Below are positions 1 to 8,839 of a stretch of 64,000 bases of DNA, piece after piece. The translations under genes and the position numbers were made by a program. The stretch's first letter is position 1, and each line of letters opens with the position of its first letter. A model generated the notes under the pieces. The model was not told the origin of the DNA. It searched no databases and saw only the letters and a program-made list of their open reading frames with translations. Origin of the DNA: Mesorhizobium amorphae (GTDB taxonomy: Bacteria > Pseudomonadota > Alphaproteobacteria > Rhizobiales > Rhizobiaceae); assembly GCA_003240775.1 (NCBI GenBank), contig QFNI01000027.1, positions 1-64,000 of the forward strand, read 5' to 3'.

Positions 1-186
1 GTCAACAAGGAGTCGGGCGGCGGCAACAAGTCGGGCTCGGGCCGCGGCGTGAAAGACACCAACCTGTCCGCGAAGATCGGCGGGGAGAAGGGCGGCAAGG
101 CATCGGCCGCGCGCACGCCCGAGCAACGCTCGGCCTCGGCCAAAAAGGCCGCGGCCACCCGCAAGCGCAACAAGGAAAATGCCTGA
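1..186 (+). CDS. C-terminal end of a small basic Gly/Ser/Lys/Ala-rich protein (5' end outside window)
   Basis: The frame is open from base 1 to a TGA at 184-186, giving 61 residues of a hydrophilic tail rich in Gly, Ser, Lys, Arg and Ala. It has a GGEKGGKAS stretch and ends in a run of Lys/Arg and Ala (KKAAATRKRNKENA). Composition resembles small nucleic-acid-associated or KGG-type stress proteins, but no domain can be named. The start lies off the left edge. Confidence 0.55.
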   Translation, partial: VNKESGGGNKSGSGRGVKDTNLSAKIGGEKGGKASAARTPEQRSASAKKAAATRKRNKENA

Positions 187-209
187 GGCGGCCTGCGCAG
201 AAAGCGGCC

Positions 210-1601
210 TCAGCCCACCCGCTCGCCGTTCTTGAAGCGGTAGCTCGGCTGGTACATCGTGACCAGCTCTTCGGCGGCCGTGGGGTGGACGGCCATGGTG
301 CGGTCGAAGTCGTCCTTGGTCAGGCGGGCCTTGACCGCGATGCCCAGAAGCTGCGCGGTCTCGCCCGCTTCGTGCCCCAGCATGTGCATGCCCACCACGC
401 GGCGCGTCGCGCCGTCCACCACGAGCTTGATCAGCACGCGCTCGTCGCGGCCCGAGATGGTGTTGCGCATCGGGCGATAGGCCGCGCGGTAGATCTCGAC
501 CTCGGCAAGCTCTTTCGCGGCCTCCTCCTCGGTCATCCCCACCGTGCCGAGCTCGGGTTGGGAGAAGACGGCGGTCGCGATGCAGTCGTGGTCGGGGCGC
601 GTTGGGTTGTTCTTGAAGGCGGTTTCCACGAAGCACATCGCCTCGTGGATCGCGACGGGGGTCAGCTGCACGCGGTTGGTGACGTCGCCCACGGCATAGA
701 TGTTGGGCAGGTTGGTGCGCGAATATTCGTCCACCACGATCTCGCCCAGGGGTCCGAGCGCTACGCCCGCCGCCTCGCAGCCCAGGCTGCCGGTGTTGGG
801 GATGCGGCCGAGCGCCAGCATCACCTGGCCGACCGACAGGATCGTGCCATCGGACAGATAGGCCGTGAGCCCGCCGTCCTCGCGCTTTTCGACGCGCTCG
901 AAGATGGTCTGGCAATGGATGCGGATGCCCTTCTTCTCCATCGCCTCGTGAAGGGCGGTGCGCAGCTCCATGTCGAAGCCGCCCAGGATCTCGGCGCCAC
1001 GATAAACGAGCGTGGTCTCGACGCCGAGTCCGTGGAAGATGTTGGCGAACTCCACCGCGATGTAGCCCCCGCCCGCGATGGCGATCGCCTTGGGCAGCTC
1101 GGGCAGAACGAAAGCCTGGTCGGACGTGATGCAATGCTCGTGGCCGGGCAGCGAGACGTGCTGGTTGGGCCGGCCGCCCGGCGCGAGCAGGATCGTTTCC
1201 GCCGTCACCGTGCGGTTTTCCGCTTCCAGGCGGATCGTGTGGGCGTCGAGCAACTGGGCGCGCGAGGCGAAGGCCTCGCCGCCGGCCTTTTCCACGCCCA
1301 GCCGGTAAAGGCCTTCGAGGCGCGCGATCTCCTTGTCCTTGGCGGCAAGAAGGGTGGGCCAATCGAAGCGTGCCTCGGGCACGGTCCAGCCGAAGCCCTT
1401 GGCGTCCTCGAAGCTTTCGGGAAACTGCGAGGCATAGACGAAGAGCTTCTTGGGCACGCAGCCGCGGATCACGCAGGTGCCGCCGTAGCGATACTCTTCC
1501 GCGATGCCCACGCGCTTGCCCAGGCCCGCCGTGACACGCGCGGCGCGCACCCCGCCCGAGCCGCCGCCGATCACAAACAGGTCGTAGTCGAAGCGGGGCA
1601 T
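210..1601 (-). CDS. gor: Glutathione-disulfide reductase
   Basis: FAD-dependent pyridine nucleotide-disulfide oxidoreductase that reduces GSSG to GSH with NADPH in the cytoplasm. The 463-residue protein has the N-terminal FAD motif VIGGGSGG (residues 10-17), the redox-active pair C43/C48 in GTCVIRGCVPKK, a second nucleotide-binding GGGYIAVE region, the FAD site YAVGD, and the C-terminal catalytic HPTAAEE (H439, E444). Length and motif spacing match bacterial Gor. It ends close to a convergent basic protein gene and starts upstream of a gap holding a terminator hairpin. Confidence 0.95.
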   Translation of the reverse strand: MPRFDYDLFVIGGGSGGVRAARVTAGLGKRVGIAEEYRYGGTCVIRGCVPKKLFVYASQFPESFEDAKGFGWTVPEARFDWPTLLAAKDKEIARLEGLYRLGVEKAGGEAFASRAQLLDAHTIRLEAENRTVTAETILLAPGGRPNQHVSLPGHEHCITSDQAFVLPELPKAIAIAGGGYIAVEFANIFHGLGVETTLVYRGAEILGGFDMELRTALHEAMEKKGIRIHCQTIFERVEKREDGGLTAYLSDGTILSVGQVMLALGRIPNTGSLGCEAAGVALGPLGEIVVDEYSRTNLPNIYAVGDVTNRVQLTPVAIHEAMCFVETAFKNNPTRPDHDCIATAVFSQPELGTVGMTEEEAAKELAEVEIYRAAYRPMRNTISGRDERVLIKLVVDGATRRVVGMHMLGHEAGETAQLLGIAVKARLTKDDFDRTMAVHPTAAEELVTMYQPSYRFKNGERVG

Positions 1602-1621
1602 CGGGCGTCTCGGGCTGGGTG

Positions 1622-1656
1622 GCAGAAAAGGAAAAGCCCGGTCTGCGCCGGGCTTG
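1622..1656 (-). terminator. Rho-independent terminator after the DUF2059 gene
   Basis: An 8-bp GC-rich stem (AAGCCCGG with CCGGGCTT) around a 6-nt loop at 1634-1655 is followed on the minus strand by TTTTCCTTTT. It sits just past the stop codon of the 1671-2207 gene, so it probably ends that transcript before gor. Confidence 0.75.
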
Positions 1657-1670
1657 GAGTATTCCCGGTG

Positions 1671-2207
1671 CTACTCGGCCGCGGCCGGTGCCGCCTCGGG
1701 CGCAGGGGGTGCTGCGGGGGCAGCCGCCGCGAGCGCTTCGCCGGTGCTCTGGGCGAGATCGCGGGCCACGCCGCGCTGCCAGATCTCGGCTGCGCGGGCC
1801 ACTTCGCGGTTGACGATCTGGCCATCCGACAGGAGCTTCTGGCCCGTCTCGGAACCGAAGAAGGCGGCCATCTCGTTGAGCTGCGGCTCGGTGAAGACGC
1901 GCGCATAGGCAAGGGCCGCCTCGCGCTCGAGATCGGCGCGGCGGGCCGCGAGCGCGATGGTCTTTTCGTCCACCGTGGTCACGATCAGCTGCTCGAGGTC
2001 GGGGTTCTTGCGGATCAGCTCGCTCTTCAGCGCGGTGGCCGCGGCCGGCAGGATCGCGTCGAACGTGTCGGTGGCCTTCAGCGAGGCGATGGCGCCGCGG
2101 GCGGCCTTGATGTGCGCTTCGGAAATCTCCTGGGCGCTTGCCACGCCACCGAGGCACAGAAGGGACGCAGCCAGGGCGATGCCCCGAAAGGCGCGAACGG
2201 CGATCAT
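1671..2207 (-). CDS. Secreted DUF2059 domain protein
   Basis: A 178-residue protein with a typical Sec signal peptide (positive start, hydrophobic ALAASLLCL, then cleavage near VASAQ). The rest is helical: a first part covering about residues 20-80 and a DUF2059-like part (EPQLNEMAAFFGSETGQK) about residues 105-165. The C-terminus is a low-complexity Ala/Pro tail. The ATG at 2207 is chosen because it opens the signal peptide and has GGAG 9 nt upstream; an in-frame ATG 18 codons earlier would spoil the signal. Likely periplasmic; the family has no firmly known function. Confidence 0.8.
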   Translation of the reverse strand: MIAVRAFRGIALAASLLCLGGVASAQEISEAHIKAARGAIASLKATDTFDAILPAAATALKSELIRKNPDLEQLIVTTVDEKTIALAARRADLEREAALAYARVFTEPQLNEMAAFFGSETGQKLLSDGQIVNREVARAAEIWQRGVARDLAQSTGEALAAAAPAAPPAPEAAPAAAE

Positions 2208-2229
2208 CGGCAATGCTCCATCAGGAAGT

Positions 2230-2949
2230 TCATGAGCGGAAGGGACGAACCGTTTCCACACCGCCCTCGGCTGCGAGGATCACGGAATCGGCCATGTCGA
2301 GAAACAGGCCGTGCTCCACGACACCGGGGATCGCGTTGAGCGCGGCGGCGAGGGCTCTTGGATCGGGAATGCGGCCAAAAGATGCATCGAGGATGAGGTG
2401 CCCGCCATCGGTCTGGAAGGGCTCGCCGTCCTTCTGGCGCAGCGCGATCGGGCCGGACAGGCCAAGCTCGAAGGAGGCGCGGCGCACCGCGTTCTCGGTC
2501 GCGCGGAGGCCGAAGCCGTTCACCTCGATCGGCAGCGGAAAGCGGCCGAGCACGTCGACGCGCTTGGAAGCGTCGGCGATCACCACCATGCGGCGCGAGG
2601 CGGCCGCCACGATCTTCTCGCGCAGGAGCGCTCCGCCGCCGCCCTTGATCAGCGAAAGCTCCGGGTCGAACTCGTCCGCGCCGTCGATCGCGAGATCGAG
2701 CTCGGGCGTCTCGTCGAGCGTGGAAAGCGGAATGGACAAGGCCCGGCAAAGGGCGGCACTCCGCTCGGATGTCGGCACGCCCGTGACGGCCATGCCCTCG
2801 GAGACGCGCGCGCCGAGCAGGCGGATGAACTCCTCGGCCGTGGAGCCCGTGCCGATGCCGAGCTTCATGCCGGGCTCGACCTCTTCGAGCGCCACCCTGG
2901 CGGCTTCGATCTTGAGCGCTCTTGCGTCCAAACGGATGTTCCAACTCAC
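2230..2949 (-). CDS. rpiA: Ribose-5-phosphate isomerase A
   Basis: Interconverts ribose 5-phosphate and ribulose 5-phosphate in the pentose phosphate pathway. Seen: GIGTGSTAEEF substrate loop, the DGADEFDPEL catalytic region, the KGGGGALLREK loop and the ADASK motif, all diagnostic for RpiA. The start is uncertain. A GTG at 2949 and a TTG at 2931 (giving DARALKIEAAR, the usual family N-terminus) are both closer to family length than the ATG at 3012. It lies 21 bp upstream of the DUF2059 gene in the same direction and is divergent from gph. Confidence 0.93.
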   Translation of the reverse strand: MSWNIRLDARALKIEAARVALEEVEPGMKLGIGTGSTAEEFIRLLGARVSEGMAVTGVPTSERSAALCRALSIPLSTLDETPELDLAIDGADEFDPELSLIKGGGGALLREKIVAAASRRMVVIADASKRVDVLGRFPLPIEVNGFGLRATENAVRRASFELGLSGPIALRQKDGEPFQTDGGHLILDASFGRIPDPRALAAALNAIPGVVEHGLFLDMADSVILAAEGGVETVRPFRS

Positions 2950-3044
2950 TGCGATGCGGGCTGGGCTCCTACCACCCGCTGCCGCGCTTGGCAAAGCAAG
3001 CGTGCCCTGCAATGACGATCCACCCCCGTTCCGGAGCCGCTTCC

Positions 3045-3725
3045 ATGCCCCCTGCCCTGATCTTCGACCTCGACGGCACGCTGGTGGACACCGCGCCCGA
3101 CCTTGTCGAAAGCCTCAACCACGCGCTTGCGAGCGCCGGCGTCGAGCCGGCCGAGCGCGACGCCATCGGCTTTCACGTGGGCATGGGCGGCCGCGCCATG
3201 ATCGAGCGGGCCTATGCGCTGCGGTCGCGCCAGCTTTCGCCAGAAGAGCTCGAGCGATTGGCAGCCGTGTTCCTCGCCCACTACGCCGACCGCATCCCCG
3301 GCGGCTCGCAGCCCTATCCGGGCGTCGTGGAGGCCATCGAGGCGCACCGCGCGGACGGCTTCATCGTGGGCATCTGCACCAACAAGCCCGAGGCGCTCGC
3401 GCTGCGCCTCATCGAGGCGCTCGGATTGTCGCAGCATTTTTCGGCGATCTGCGGGGCGGACACCTTCCCCTTCCGCAAGCCCGACCCGCGCCACCTTCTG
3501 GAAACGCTTGCGCGCGCCGGCGGCGTGGCCGACCAGACGCTGATGGTGGGGGATTCGCGCACCGACATCAACACCGCCAAGGCCGCCGGCATTCCGGTGG
3601 TCGCGGTGGATTTCGGCTACACCGACCGGCCCGTCGCCGAATACGAGCCGACGCTGGTGATCAGCGACTACCGCACGCTGACGCCCGCGCTGTCGCGGCG
3701 TCTGATCGCAGCCGCACAAGGCTGA
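3045..3725 (+). CDS. gph: Phosphoglycolate phosphatase (HAD superfamily)
   Basis: HAD hydrolase that dephosphorylates 2-phosphoglycolate. The 226-residue protein shows motif I FDLDGTLVD, motif II CTNKPE, motif III lysine in FRKPDPR and motif IV VGDSRTD, with the helical cap between motifs I and II. The ATG at 3045 has GGAG 9 nt upstream; an upstream in-frame ATG at 3012 is less likely. HAD specificity is hard to fix, but length and motifs fit the Gph type usual beside rpiA in Rhizobiales. Confidence 0.88.
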   Translation: MPPALIFDLDGTLVDTAPDLVESLNHALASAGVEPAERDAIGFHVGMGGRAMIERAYALRSRQLSPEELERLAAVFLAHYADRIPGGSQPYPGVVEAIEAHRADGFIVGICTNKPEALALRLIEALGLSQHFSAICGADTFPFRKPDPRHLLETLARAGGVADQTLMVGDSRTDINTAKAAGIPVVAVDFGYTDRPVAEYEPTLVISDYRTLTPALSRRLIAAAQG

Positions 3726-3796
3726 ACGGACCCGCTTGACTAGGCCCAAGCCCTCGCACTATATCGCGGCCCTGCTTCGGAGGCACTGCCTCTGAC

Positions 3797-3871
3797 GGGC
3801 GCGTAGCTCAGCGGGAGAGCATTCGCTTCACACGCGAAGGGTCACAGGTTCAATCCCTGTCGCGCCCACCA
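3797..3871 (+). tRNA. tRNA-Val(CAC)
   Basis: The cloverleaf is complete: acceptor GGGCGCG pairs with CGCGCCC, D-arm GCTC...GAGC, anticodon stem TTCGC/GCGAA around loop TTCACAC (anticodon CAC), and T-arm ACAGG-TTCAATC-CCTGT. CCA is encoded. The anticodon reads GUG, hence valine. Confidence 0.95.
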
Positions 3872-3963
3872 TTCCACCTCGATATCGTCGGCTCGACCTT
3901 GCGGTCTGACACCCCTCGCGGGGTGCCAAGCCGAACGCCTGCCCGGCCCCTGTGGGAAGCTTC

Positions 3964-5835
3964 TCAGCTTCCCGCAGCGCGCACTTGTTCGGTGCTCGCG
4001 AAGGCCTCGCCCAGGTGCTTGTCGCGCTCGTAGACGTCGCCGAAATACTGGATCGTGCCGGACGCATCCGGCCAGGCGGTGAAATAGGCCACATAGACCG
4101 GGATCTTGCGCGACACCTTTTCCACCGAGTGCTTGCCGCCCTTCAGCTTGCCTTCCACATGCTCCACGGTCGAGCCGAGCACGGCTGCGGCCATCTCGCG
4201 CGGCTGGGCGAGCCGCACGCAACCGTGACTGAACGCGCGCGAATCGCGCGAGAACAGCGACTTGGCCGGCGTGTCGTGCATGTAAATCGCGTGCTTGTTG
4301 GGGAACATGATCTTGAGTTCGCCCAGCGCGTTCGCCTCGCTCGGTGCCTGGCGCACGCCGTAGGGAATCTTGGAGCCGTAGGAGCCCCAGTTCACCGAGG
4401 ACGAGGGAATGCGCTTGCCGCTCGCATCCGTCACCTCGTAGCCCGCGCGGTCGAGATAGCCGGGGTCCGAGCGCAGGCGCGGCAGCATCTCGTTGACGAT
4501 GATCGACTGCGGCACGCCCCAATAGGGGTTGTACTCCACCCGCTCGATCTCGTCCTGGAAGAAGGTGGTCTGGTTGTCCTTGGTGCCGATCACCGTGCGC
4601 ATGTTCAGCTTCTCGACGCCGTTCTCGACGTAGGACGCGGTGAAGGCGGGCTGGTTGATGAAGACGCGCGTTTCGCCCAGCGTGCGCGGCAGCCAGCGCA
4701 CCTGCTCCAAGGCCACGACCAGCTTCTCCTCGCGGTCGGCCGAGGACACGCCCGTCAAAGCCTGGATCGTGCGCGGGCCGATGATGCCGTCGCCGCGCAG
4801 GCCCTTGGCCTCCTGCACGCGCTTGACGGCTGCGACGAGGTCGGGGCCGTAGGTCTCGTTGGCACCGTTGGCGAGCACGGCGGCGCGCTCCTCGAGCGCT
4901 TCGGCCGGCAGCGAGCCTTCCAGAAGCGTGAGGAAGGCGGGCAGGCCGACATGGGTGCCGCCGGGCTTCAGCATCATGGTGCGGTCGACCGCGACGCTGA
5001 CGCCCGTCTCGGCGCGCACGGAGGCGAGCGCCTCGCGCAGCTTGGTGTATTGCGGGATCTGCGGATGGGCCGATTCCAAGGCCGCGCGCACGCTCTTTGC
5101 GCGACCGAGACGCGCGAGGTCGGCTGCTCCGTCGAACGGCTTCAGCGCGAAATCGTGGAAGCCCGACAAGCGATTGGGGTCGATGCGCCCGCCCGTGGCG
5201 TCGGACAGGTAGCGCAGCGCACGCGCCGAAAGCGCCATCTCGAAGCGGATGGCTTCCGCATGGCGCGCGGCCTCGTCGCCGCCGCCGAGCGGCATGGCGA
5301 CCGCATAGTCGGAGGCCTGCAAACCATGGCTCGCGGCCTCGCCCATCACAGCGATCGCTTCCTGCGCACGGGCATTGGGGCGCCCCTCCGCATCGATCCA
5401 GAGCAGGTCGGGATTGGCGGCGTAATAGGCGACGATCGCGTCGGCCACGCGCTTTTCGGCCTGGAGCGCGAAGCCGTCGAGGCCGGCGAATTCGGGCCGT
5501 GCCACAGGTGCTGCACGCGCATCGCCCTGCTCAAAGGCCGCGCCGCCCGTCAACTTGGCGAAGTCCACCGGCACCAGGGCCGCGGCCTTGTAGTCGTAAT
5601 AGGTGGGAGCCGCGATCTTGGGCGCATCGCGCACGGCCTGCCGGCGCGGAGCGCTTTCGCTGCGCCGCTCGCGCGCGATGGGCGCCTGCGGGATAGCGAC
5701 GCGCTCGACGCGAACCGGGGCCTTGCGCGTGAACCCGTTGCGCTGCGCGGCATCGAGCGCGCTCGCATGGGCGGGTGCCGCCAGAATGGTTGCGAGGGCG
5801 GAGGCGATCAGGAGTGGCCCGAGCTTGCGCGACAT
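3964..5835 (-). CDS. L,D-transpeptidase, YkuD/YcbB (LdtD) type
   Basis: Periplasmic enzyme forming 3-3 peptidoglycan cross-links or attaching proteins to peptidoglycan. The 623-residue protein has a signal peptide (LGPLLIASALATILAAPAHA), a long scaffold region, a peptidoglycan-binding motif LRGDGIIGPRTIQAL near residue 330, and a C-terminal YkuD domain with HDTPAKSLF and the catalytic SHGCVRL (Cys near residue 538). The ATG at 5835 has GGGGGA upstream. The organisation matches the large YcbB/LdtD class rather than short ErfK-type enzymes. Confidence 0.92.
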   Translation of the reverse strand: MSRKLGPLLIASALATILAAPAHASALDAAQRNGFTRKAPVRVERVAIPQAPIARERRSESAPRRQAVRDAPKIAAPTYYDYKAAALVPVDFAKLTGGAAFEQGDARAAPVARPEFAGLDGFALQAEKRVADAIVAYYAANPDLLWIDAEGRPNARAQEAIAVMGEAASHGLQASDYAVAMPLGGGDEAARHAEAIRFEMALSARALRYLSDATGGRIDPNRLSGFHDFALKPFDGAADLARLGRAKSVRAALESAHPQIPQYTKLREALASVRAETGVSVAVDRTMMLKPGGTHVGLPAFLTLLEGSLPAEALEERAAVLANGANETYGPDLVAAVKRVQEAKGLRGDGIIGPRTIQALTGVSSADREEKLVVALEQVRWLPRTLGETRVFINQPAFTASYVENGVEKLNMRTVIGTKDNQTTFFQDEIERVEYNPYWGVPQSIIVNEMLPRLRSDPGYLDRAGYEVTDASGKRIPSSSVNWGSYGSKIPYGVRQAPSEANALGELKIMFPNKHAIYMHDTPAKSLFSRDSRAFSHGCVRLAQPREMAAAVLGSTVEHVEGKLKGGKHSVEKVSRKIPVYVAYFTAWPDASGTIQYFGDVYERDKHLGEAFASTEQVRAAGS

Positions 5836-5958
5836 TTTAAATCCCCCGGATACGTTCGAAAGCAATCATAAACCGCGCTGGGCAGGCGCGGCAGGCGCAA
5901 GCAGCGGATCGGAGCGCAACAGGCTTGGCCTGTGGCGCAGGTGCGACAGTGGCCGGGG

Positions 5959-6234
5959 TCAGGTGCCCAGGCGGTCGCCGTCGGGGTCGTAGTCTCGGTC
6001 GCGCTCGGCGATGGGCTGGCGCCCGACCTCCTCGCTGGGCGACGGACGCTCGCCGCCCTGGTGGTCCGCACCGTCGGCCGACGCGTCTTCGGCGTTGTCG
6101 GGCGATGCCGGCTGGGCAGGCTGCATGCCCTGCTGGTCCTCGTTGAGGGTGTCGGCCGGCTGCAACTCGGGCGTGCGGGGCGGCTCCGAGGAAGCGCCCT
6201 GGTGATCGAGCCTGCCGCTTGCTTCCTGCTCCAT
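5959..6234 (-). CDS. Small hydrophilic acidic protein, unknown
   Basis: A 91-residue protein starting at an ATG with AAGGA 8-9 nt upstream. It is rich in Gln, Glu, Asp, Pro and Ser, has no hydrophobic segment and looks intrinsically disordered. No family is recognised. Start choice rests on the ribosome site; the frame stays open upstream to 6360. It runs opposite to the kinase gene at 6339. Confidence 0.5.
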   Translation of the reverse strand: MEQEASGRLDHQGASSEPPRTPELQPADTLNEDQQGMQPAQPASPDNAEDASADGADHQGGERPSPSEEVGRQPIAERDRDYDPDGDRLGT

Positions 6235-6338
6235 CGCCGCGCCGTCCTTTTCCGTGTCTTTCGCCAGGGTGGTTAAACGATTCGGTTTTCGGTTCGTTGC
6301 ACGGTGACTGCGCTCAATGTGCAGGCTAAGGGGCGACG

Positions 6339-7280
6339 ATGCGGAACGGCACCCCCTCACTCCTCGGCGTCGGCGGCGCCCATATCGACCGGCGCGGCAA
6401 GTCGCATGCAGCCTTTGTCGCCGGCGCGTCCAACCCGGGCGAGATGCGCGAGGATGTGGGCGGCGGGGTCTTCAACGCGCTGCGCAACGCAAGGCAGCGG
6501 GGGGTGGCCTGCACCCTGTTTTCCGTGCGCGGCGGCGACGGCGCGGGGATGGCCGTGGGGGAAACGGCCGAGGCCGCGGGCATCATGGACATTTCCGGCG
6601 TGTTCCTCGACCGCGCCACCGCGAGCTACACGGCGCTGATCGACGGCGACGGCGAAGTGGTGGGCGCGCTCGCCGACATGGGCATATACGAGACGGCCTT
6701 TCCGCGCCGGATGCGCTTGAACAGCCTGCGCCGCGCGATCGCGGCCGCGGATGCGGTTCTGGCGGACGCCAATCCGCCGGGCGCGGCACTCGAAAGGCTG
6801 GTGGCGCTGGCGGGGCCGGGCAAGGTGCACGCGATCGCGGTTTCGCCCGCCAAGGTCGTGCGCTTCCTGCCGCTGCTCGACCAGCTCGCATGCCTGTTTT
6901 GCAACACGCGCGAGGCCAAGGTGCTGACGGGCGCAAGCGATCCGGCGGAGCAGATCGCGGGCTTGCGCGCGCTGGGGCTCGGCGCCGGCGTGATCACGGC
7001 GGGCGCGGACGGGATCATGTTCTTCGAAGGCGAGCGCGTGTTTCGCCTGGATCCGCCCCACCTCGCAGCCACGGTGGATGCGACGGGTGCAGGCGACGCG
7101 CTGGCGGGCGGCACGGTGGCGGCCCGCATGCTCGGGCTCTCCTTGCCGGACGCCCTGCGCCACGGGGTGGCGGGCGCGCGGCTCGCGCTGCAATCGAGCC
7201 GCTCGGTGCCCGAGATCGGCGAGGAAAGCTTCGGGGCCGCGCTGGCCCTGGTGCCGGAGGCCGTCGCCTCCGGCGTCTAG
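6339..7280 (+). CDS. PfkB-family sugar/nucleoside kinase (pseudouridine kinase-like)
   Basis: A 313-residue ribokinase-fold kinase. Seen: N-terminal GVGGAHIDRRG, the glycine-rich GGGVFNALRNARQRG substrate region typical of the PsuK branch, and the C-terminal DATGAGDALAGG signature with the catalytic Asp and anion hole. The PsuK assignment is an inference from the N-terminal pattern; no pseudouridine glycosidase gene (psuG) is adjacent here. A bidirectional hairpin follows the stop codon. Other PfkB substrates remain possible. Confidence 0.75.
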   Translation: MRNGTPSLLGVGGAHIDRRGKSHAAFVAGASNPGEMREDVGGGVFNALRNARQRGVACTLFSVRGGDGAGMAVGETAEAAGIMDISGVFLDRATASYTALIDGDGEVVGALADMGIYETAFPRRMRLNSLRRAIAAADAVLADANPPGAALERLVALAGPGKVHAIAVSPAKVVRFLPLLDQLACLFCNTREAKVLTGASDPAEQIAGLRALGLGAGVITAGADGIMFFEGERVFRLDPPHLAATVDATGAGDALAGGTVAARMLGLSLPDALRHGVAGARLALQSSRSVPEIGEESFGAALALVPEAVASGV

Positions 7281-7318
7281 AGCATCTCCGATGAATGGGG
7301 ATCCATCGGAGATGGTCC
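7279..7318. terminator. Convergent hairpin between kinase and OmpA genes
   Basis: ATCTCCGATG pairs with CATCGGAGAT around a 10-nt loop, in the gap between two convergent genes. There is no clear T-run, so it could be a bidirectional terminator or a small palindromic repeat. Confidence 0.5.
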
Positions 7319-7321
7319 GGC

Positions 7322-7987
7322 TCAGCCCTCGGTGAGGGGCGAGAGCTGGATTTCCACGCGGCGGTTCTGCGCGCGGCCGTCGGACGTGGCGTTGGAGGCG
7401 ATGGGGCGATCCTTGCCGAAGCCTGTCACGGCGAAGCGGCGGGAATCGATGCCCTGGCCGGACAGGTAGTCCGCCACCGAAAGCGCGCGGCGCTGGCTGA
7501 GGTCGTAATTGTAGCCCGAGCTGCCCTGGCTGTCGGTGTGGCCGTAGACGTCCACGGTGGTGCGGTTGAACTTCTTGAGCACGAGGCCGACCGAGTTCAG
7601 CGTGGGATAGAAGGACGACTTCACCGTGTCCTGGTCGGTGGCGAAGGTGATGTTGGAGGGCATGTTGAGCACGATCTGGTCGCCCACGCGGGTGACGGAG
7701 ACGCCCGTGCCCTGAAGCTGGGCGCGAAGCTCGGATTCCTGCTGGTCCATGTAGTTGCCGACCGCGCCGCCCGCGAGCGCGCCGATGCCCGCGCCGATCA
7801 GCACCGCGTTGCGCTGGGCGTTCGAGGAGCCGCCGACGGCAAGGCCCGCCAGCGCGCCCAGGCCGGCGCCGAGAGCGGCGCCGCCAGCCGTGTTCGAGAC
7901 CTTCTGCTGGCCCGTATAAGGATCGGTCGTGCAGGCGCCCAGCATGAGCGCCGCGGCGAGGGCCGCGCCGATGCGAAGTGATTTCAT
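7322..7987 (-). CDS. OmpA-family outer-membrane lipoprotein with glycine zipper
   Basis: The 221-residue protein has a lipoprotein signal with lipobox LMLGAC, two Gly/Ala-rich glycine-zipper membrane stretches (about residues 38-80), and a C-terminal OmpA peptidoglycan-binding domain (about residues 105-218) including VYGHTDSQG and the SQRRALSVADYL and NRRVEI segments. It resembles E. coli YiaD. It probably anchors the outer membrane to peptidoglycan. The ATG at 7987 follows GAGAGGGA. Confidence 0.88.
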   Translation of the reverse strand: MKSLRIGAALAAALMLGACTTDPYTGQQKVSNTAGGAALGAGLGALAGLAVGGSSNAQRNAVLIGAGIGALAGGAVGNYMDQQESELRAQLQGTGVSVTRVGDQIVLNMPSNITFATDQDTVKSSFYPTLNSVGLVLKKFNRTTVDVYGHTDSQGSSGYNYDLSQRRALSVADYLSGQGIDSRRFAVTGFGKDRPIASNATSDGRAQNRRVEIQLSPLTEG

Positions 7988-8101
7988 TGGTGTCCCTCTC
8001 ACAGGTGGTGGCGCTATTGCACCATCGTTTCCTTGTCCCTGGCTGTTGATTGCGGCTGATTGCGGCGAAATGGGGAAGGATGCGGGCGCGGCCGAACGTT
8101 C

Positions 8102-8833
8102 CTACCCTCCGAGCGCGCGCTTGAGCGCCCCGATCAGGCTTTCGCGCGATTCCGGCGCGCCCTGGCCGCGGGGCCCATAGACGTTGCGGTCGAGGAAATG
8201 GCCGGTGAGGCGGAAGCCCTGGGCGATCGATTCCCCATCGGCGTGGCGCCGGGTCCCGGCCAACAGAAAGGCGGGCAAGGGCAGGAGCTTGTCGATCCAG
8301 GGTTCGGCGGCGGATTGCGAGACGGCGCGGCCCGTGCGGGGCGACACATAGGCGAGCCGGTCGTTGGCACCCGTCACGGCGCATTCGCTCAAGTCGAGGC
8401 CGAAGCCCAGTTCTTCGAGGATCAGCGCCTCGAAGCGCACGCAAAGGGCGCCCGCGACCGAAGGCTGGTCGAGATGGCCGAGCACCACGCCGAGCGCTTC
8501 GTAAAGCGCCGGGTGCGGGTCGCGCTCGGGCAGGAGGCGCAGATGCGCGGCGAGCGTCTGGAGCGCGAAGACGGCGACCGCGCTTTCCATCAGGAGCCCG
8601 GCATTGAGATCGACGGGCTCGACGGTGAAGGTGCCCATCTGCTCGTCCACGCGCGCGCGCCAGACGAGATCGACGCGGTTGCCGGGCTGGAGCACGGGGC
8701 GCTGGCGGCGCGAGCGCCCGCCATGCACGAGGCCGAGATGGCGCCCATGCGCGCGGGTCATGGTTTCCAAGATGGCGGCGGTTTCCCCGTGAGGCCGGGT
8801 GCCCAGCACGATGCCTTCGTCGCGCCATTCCAT
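8102..8833 (-). CDS. recO: DNA repair protein RecO
   Basis: RecFOR-pathway mediator that loads RecA on SSB-coated DNA. The 243-residue protein begins MEWRDEGIVLGTRPHGE, typical of the RecO OB-fold, and the C-terminal half carries the helical domain. Alphaproteobacterial RecO usually lacks the zinc cysteines, as here. It starts 6 bp after era in the same operon. Confidence 0.92.
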   Translation of the reverse strand: MEWRDEGIVLGTRPHGETAAILETMTRAHGRHLGLVHGGRSRRQRPVLQPGNRVDLVWRARVDEQMGTFTVEPVDLNAGLLMESAVAVFALQTLAAHLRLLPERDPHPALYEALGVVLGHLDQPSVAGALCVRFEALILEELGFGLDLSECAVTGANDRLAYVSPRTGRAVSQSAAEPWIDKLLPLPAFLLAGTRRHADGESIAQGFRLTGHFLDRNVYGPRGQGAPESRESLIGALKRALGG

Positions 8834-8839
8834 GGAAGG

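Noticed and set aside
285..2339. 684-codon plus-strand open frame opposite gor, the DUF2059 gene and part of rpiA
   Set aside because: It is a low-complexity antisense frame in very GC-rich DNA; three well-supported genes occupy the other strand.
3952..5871. 639-codon plus-strand open frame over the L,D-transpeptidase
   Set aside because: Antisense shadow; composition is His/Arg/Ala-rich and no motif is present, whereas the minus strand encodes a full YkuD protein.
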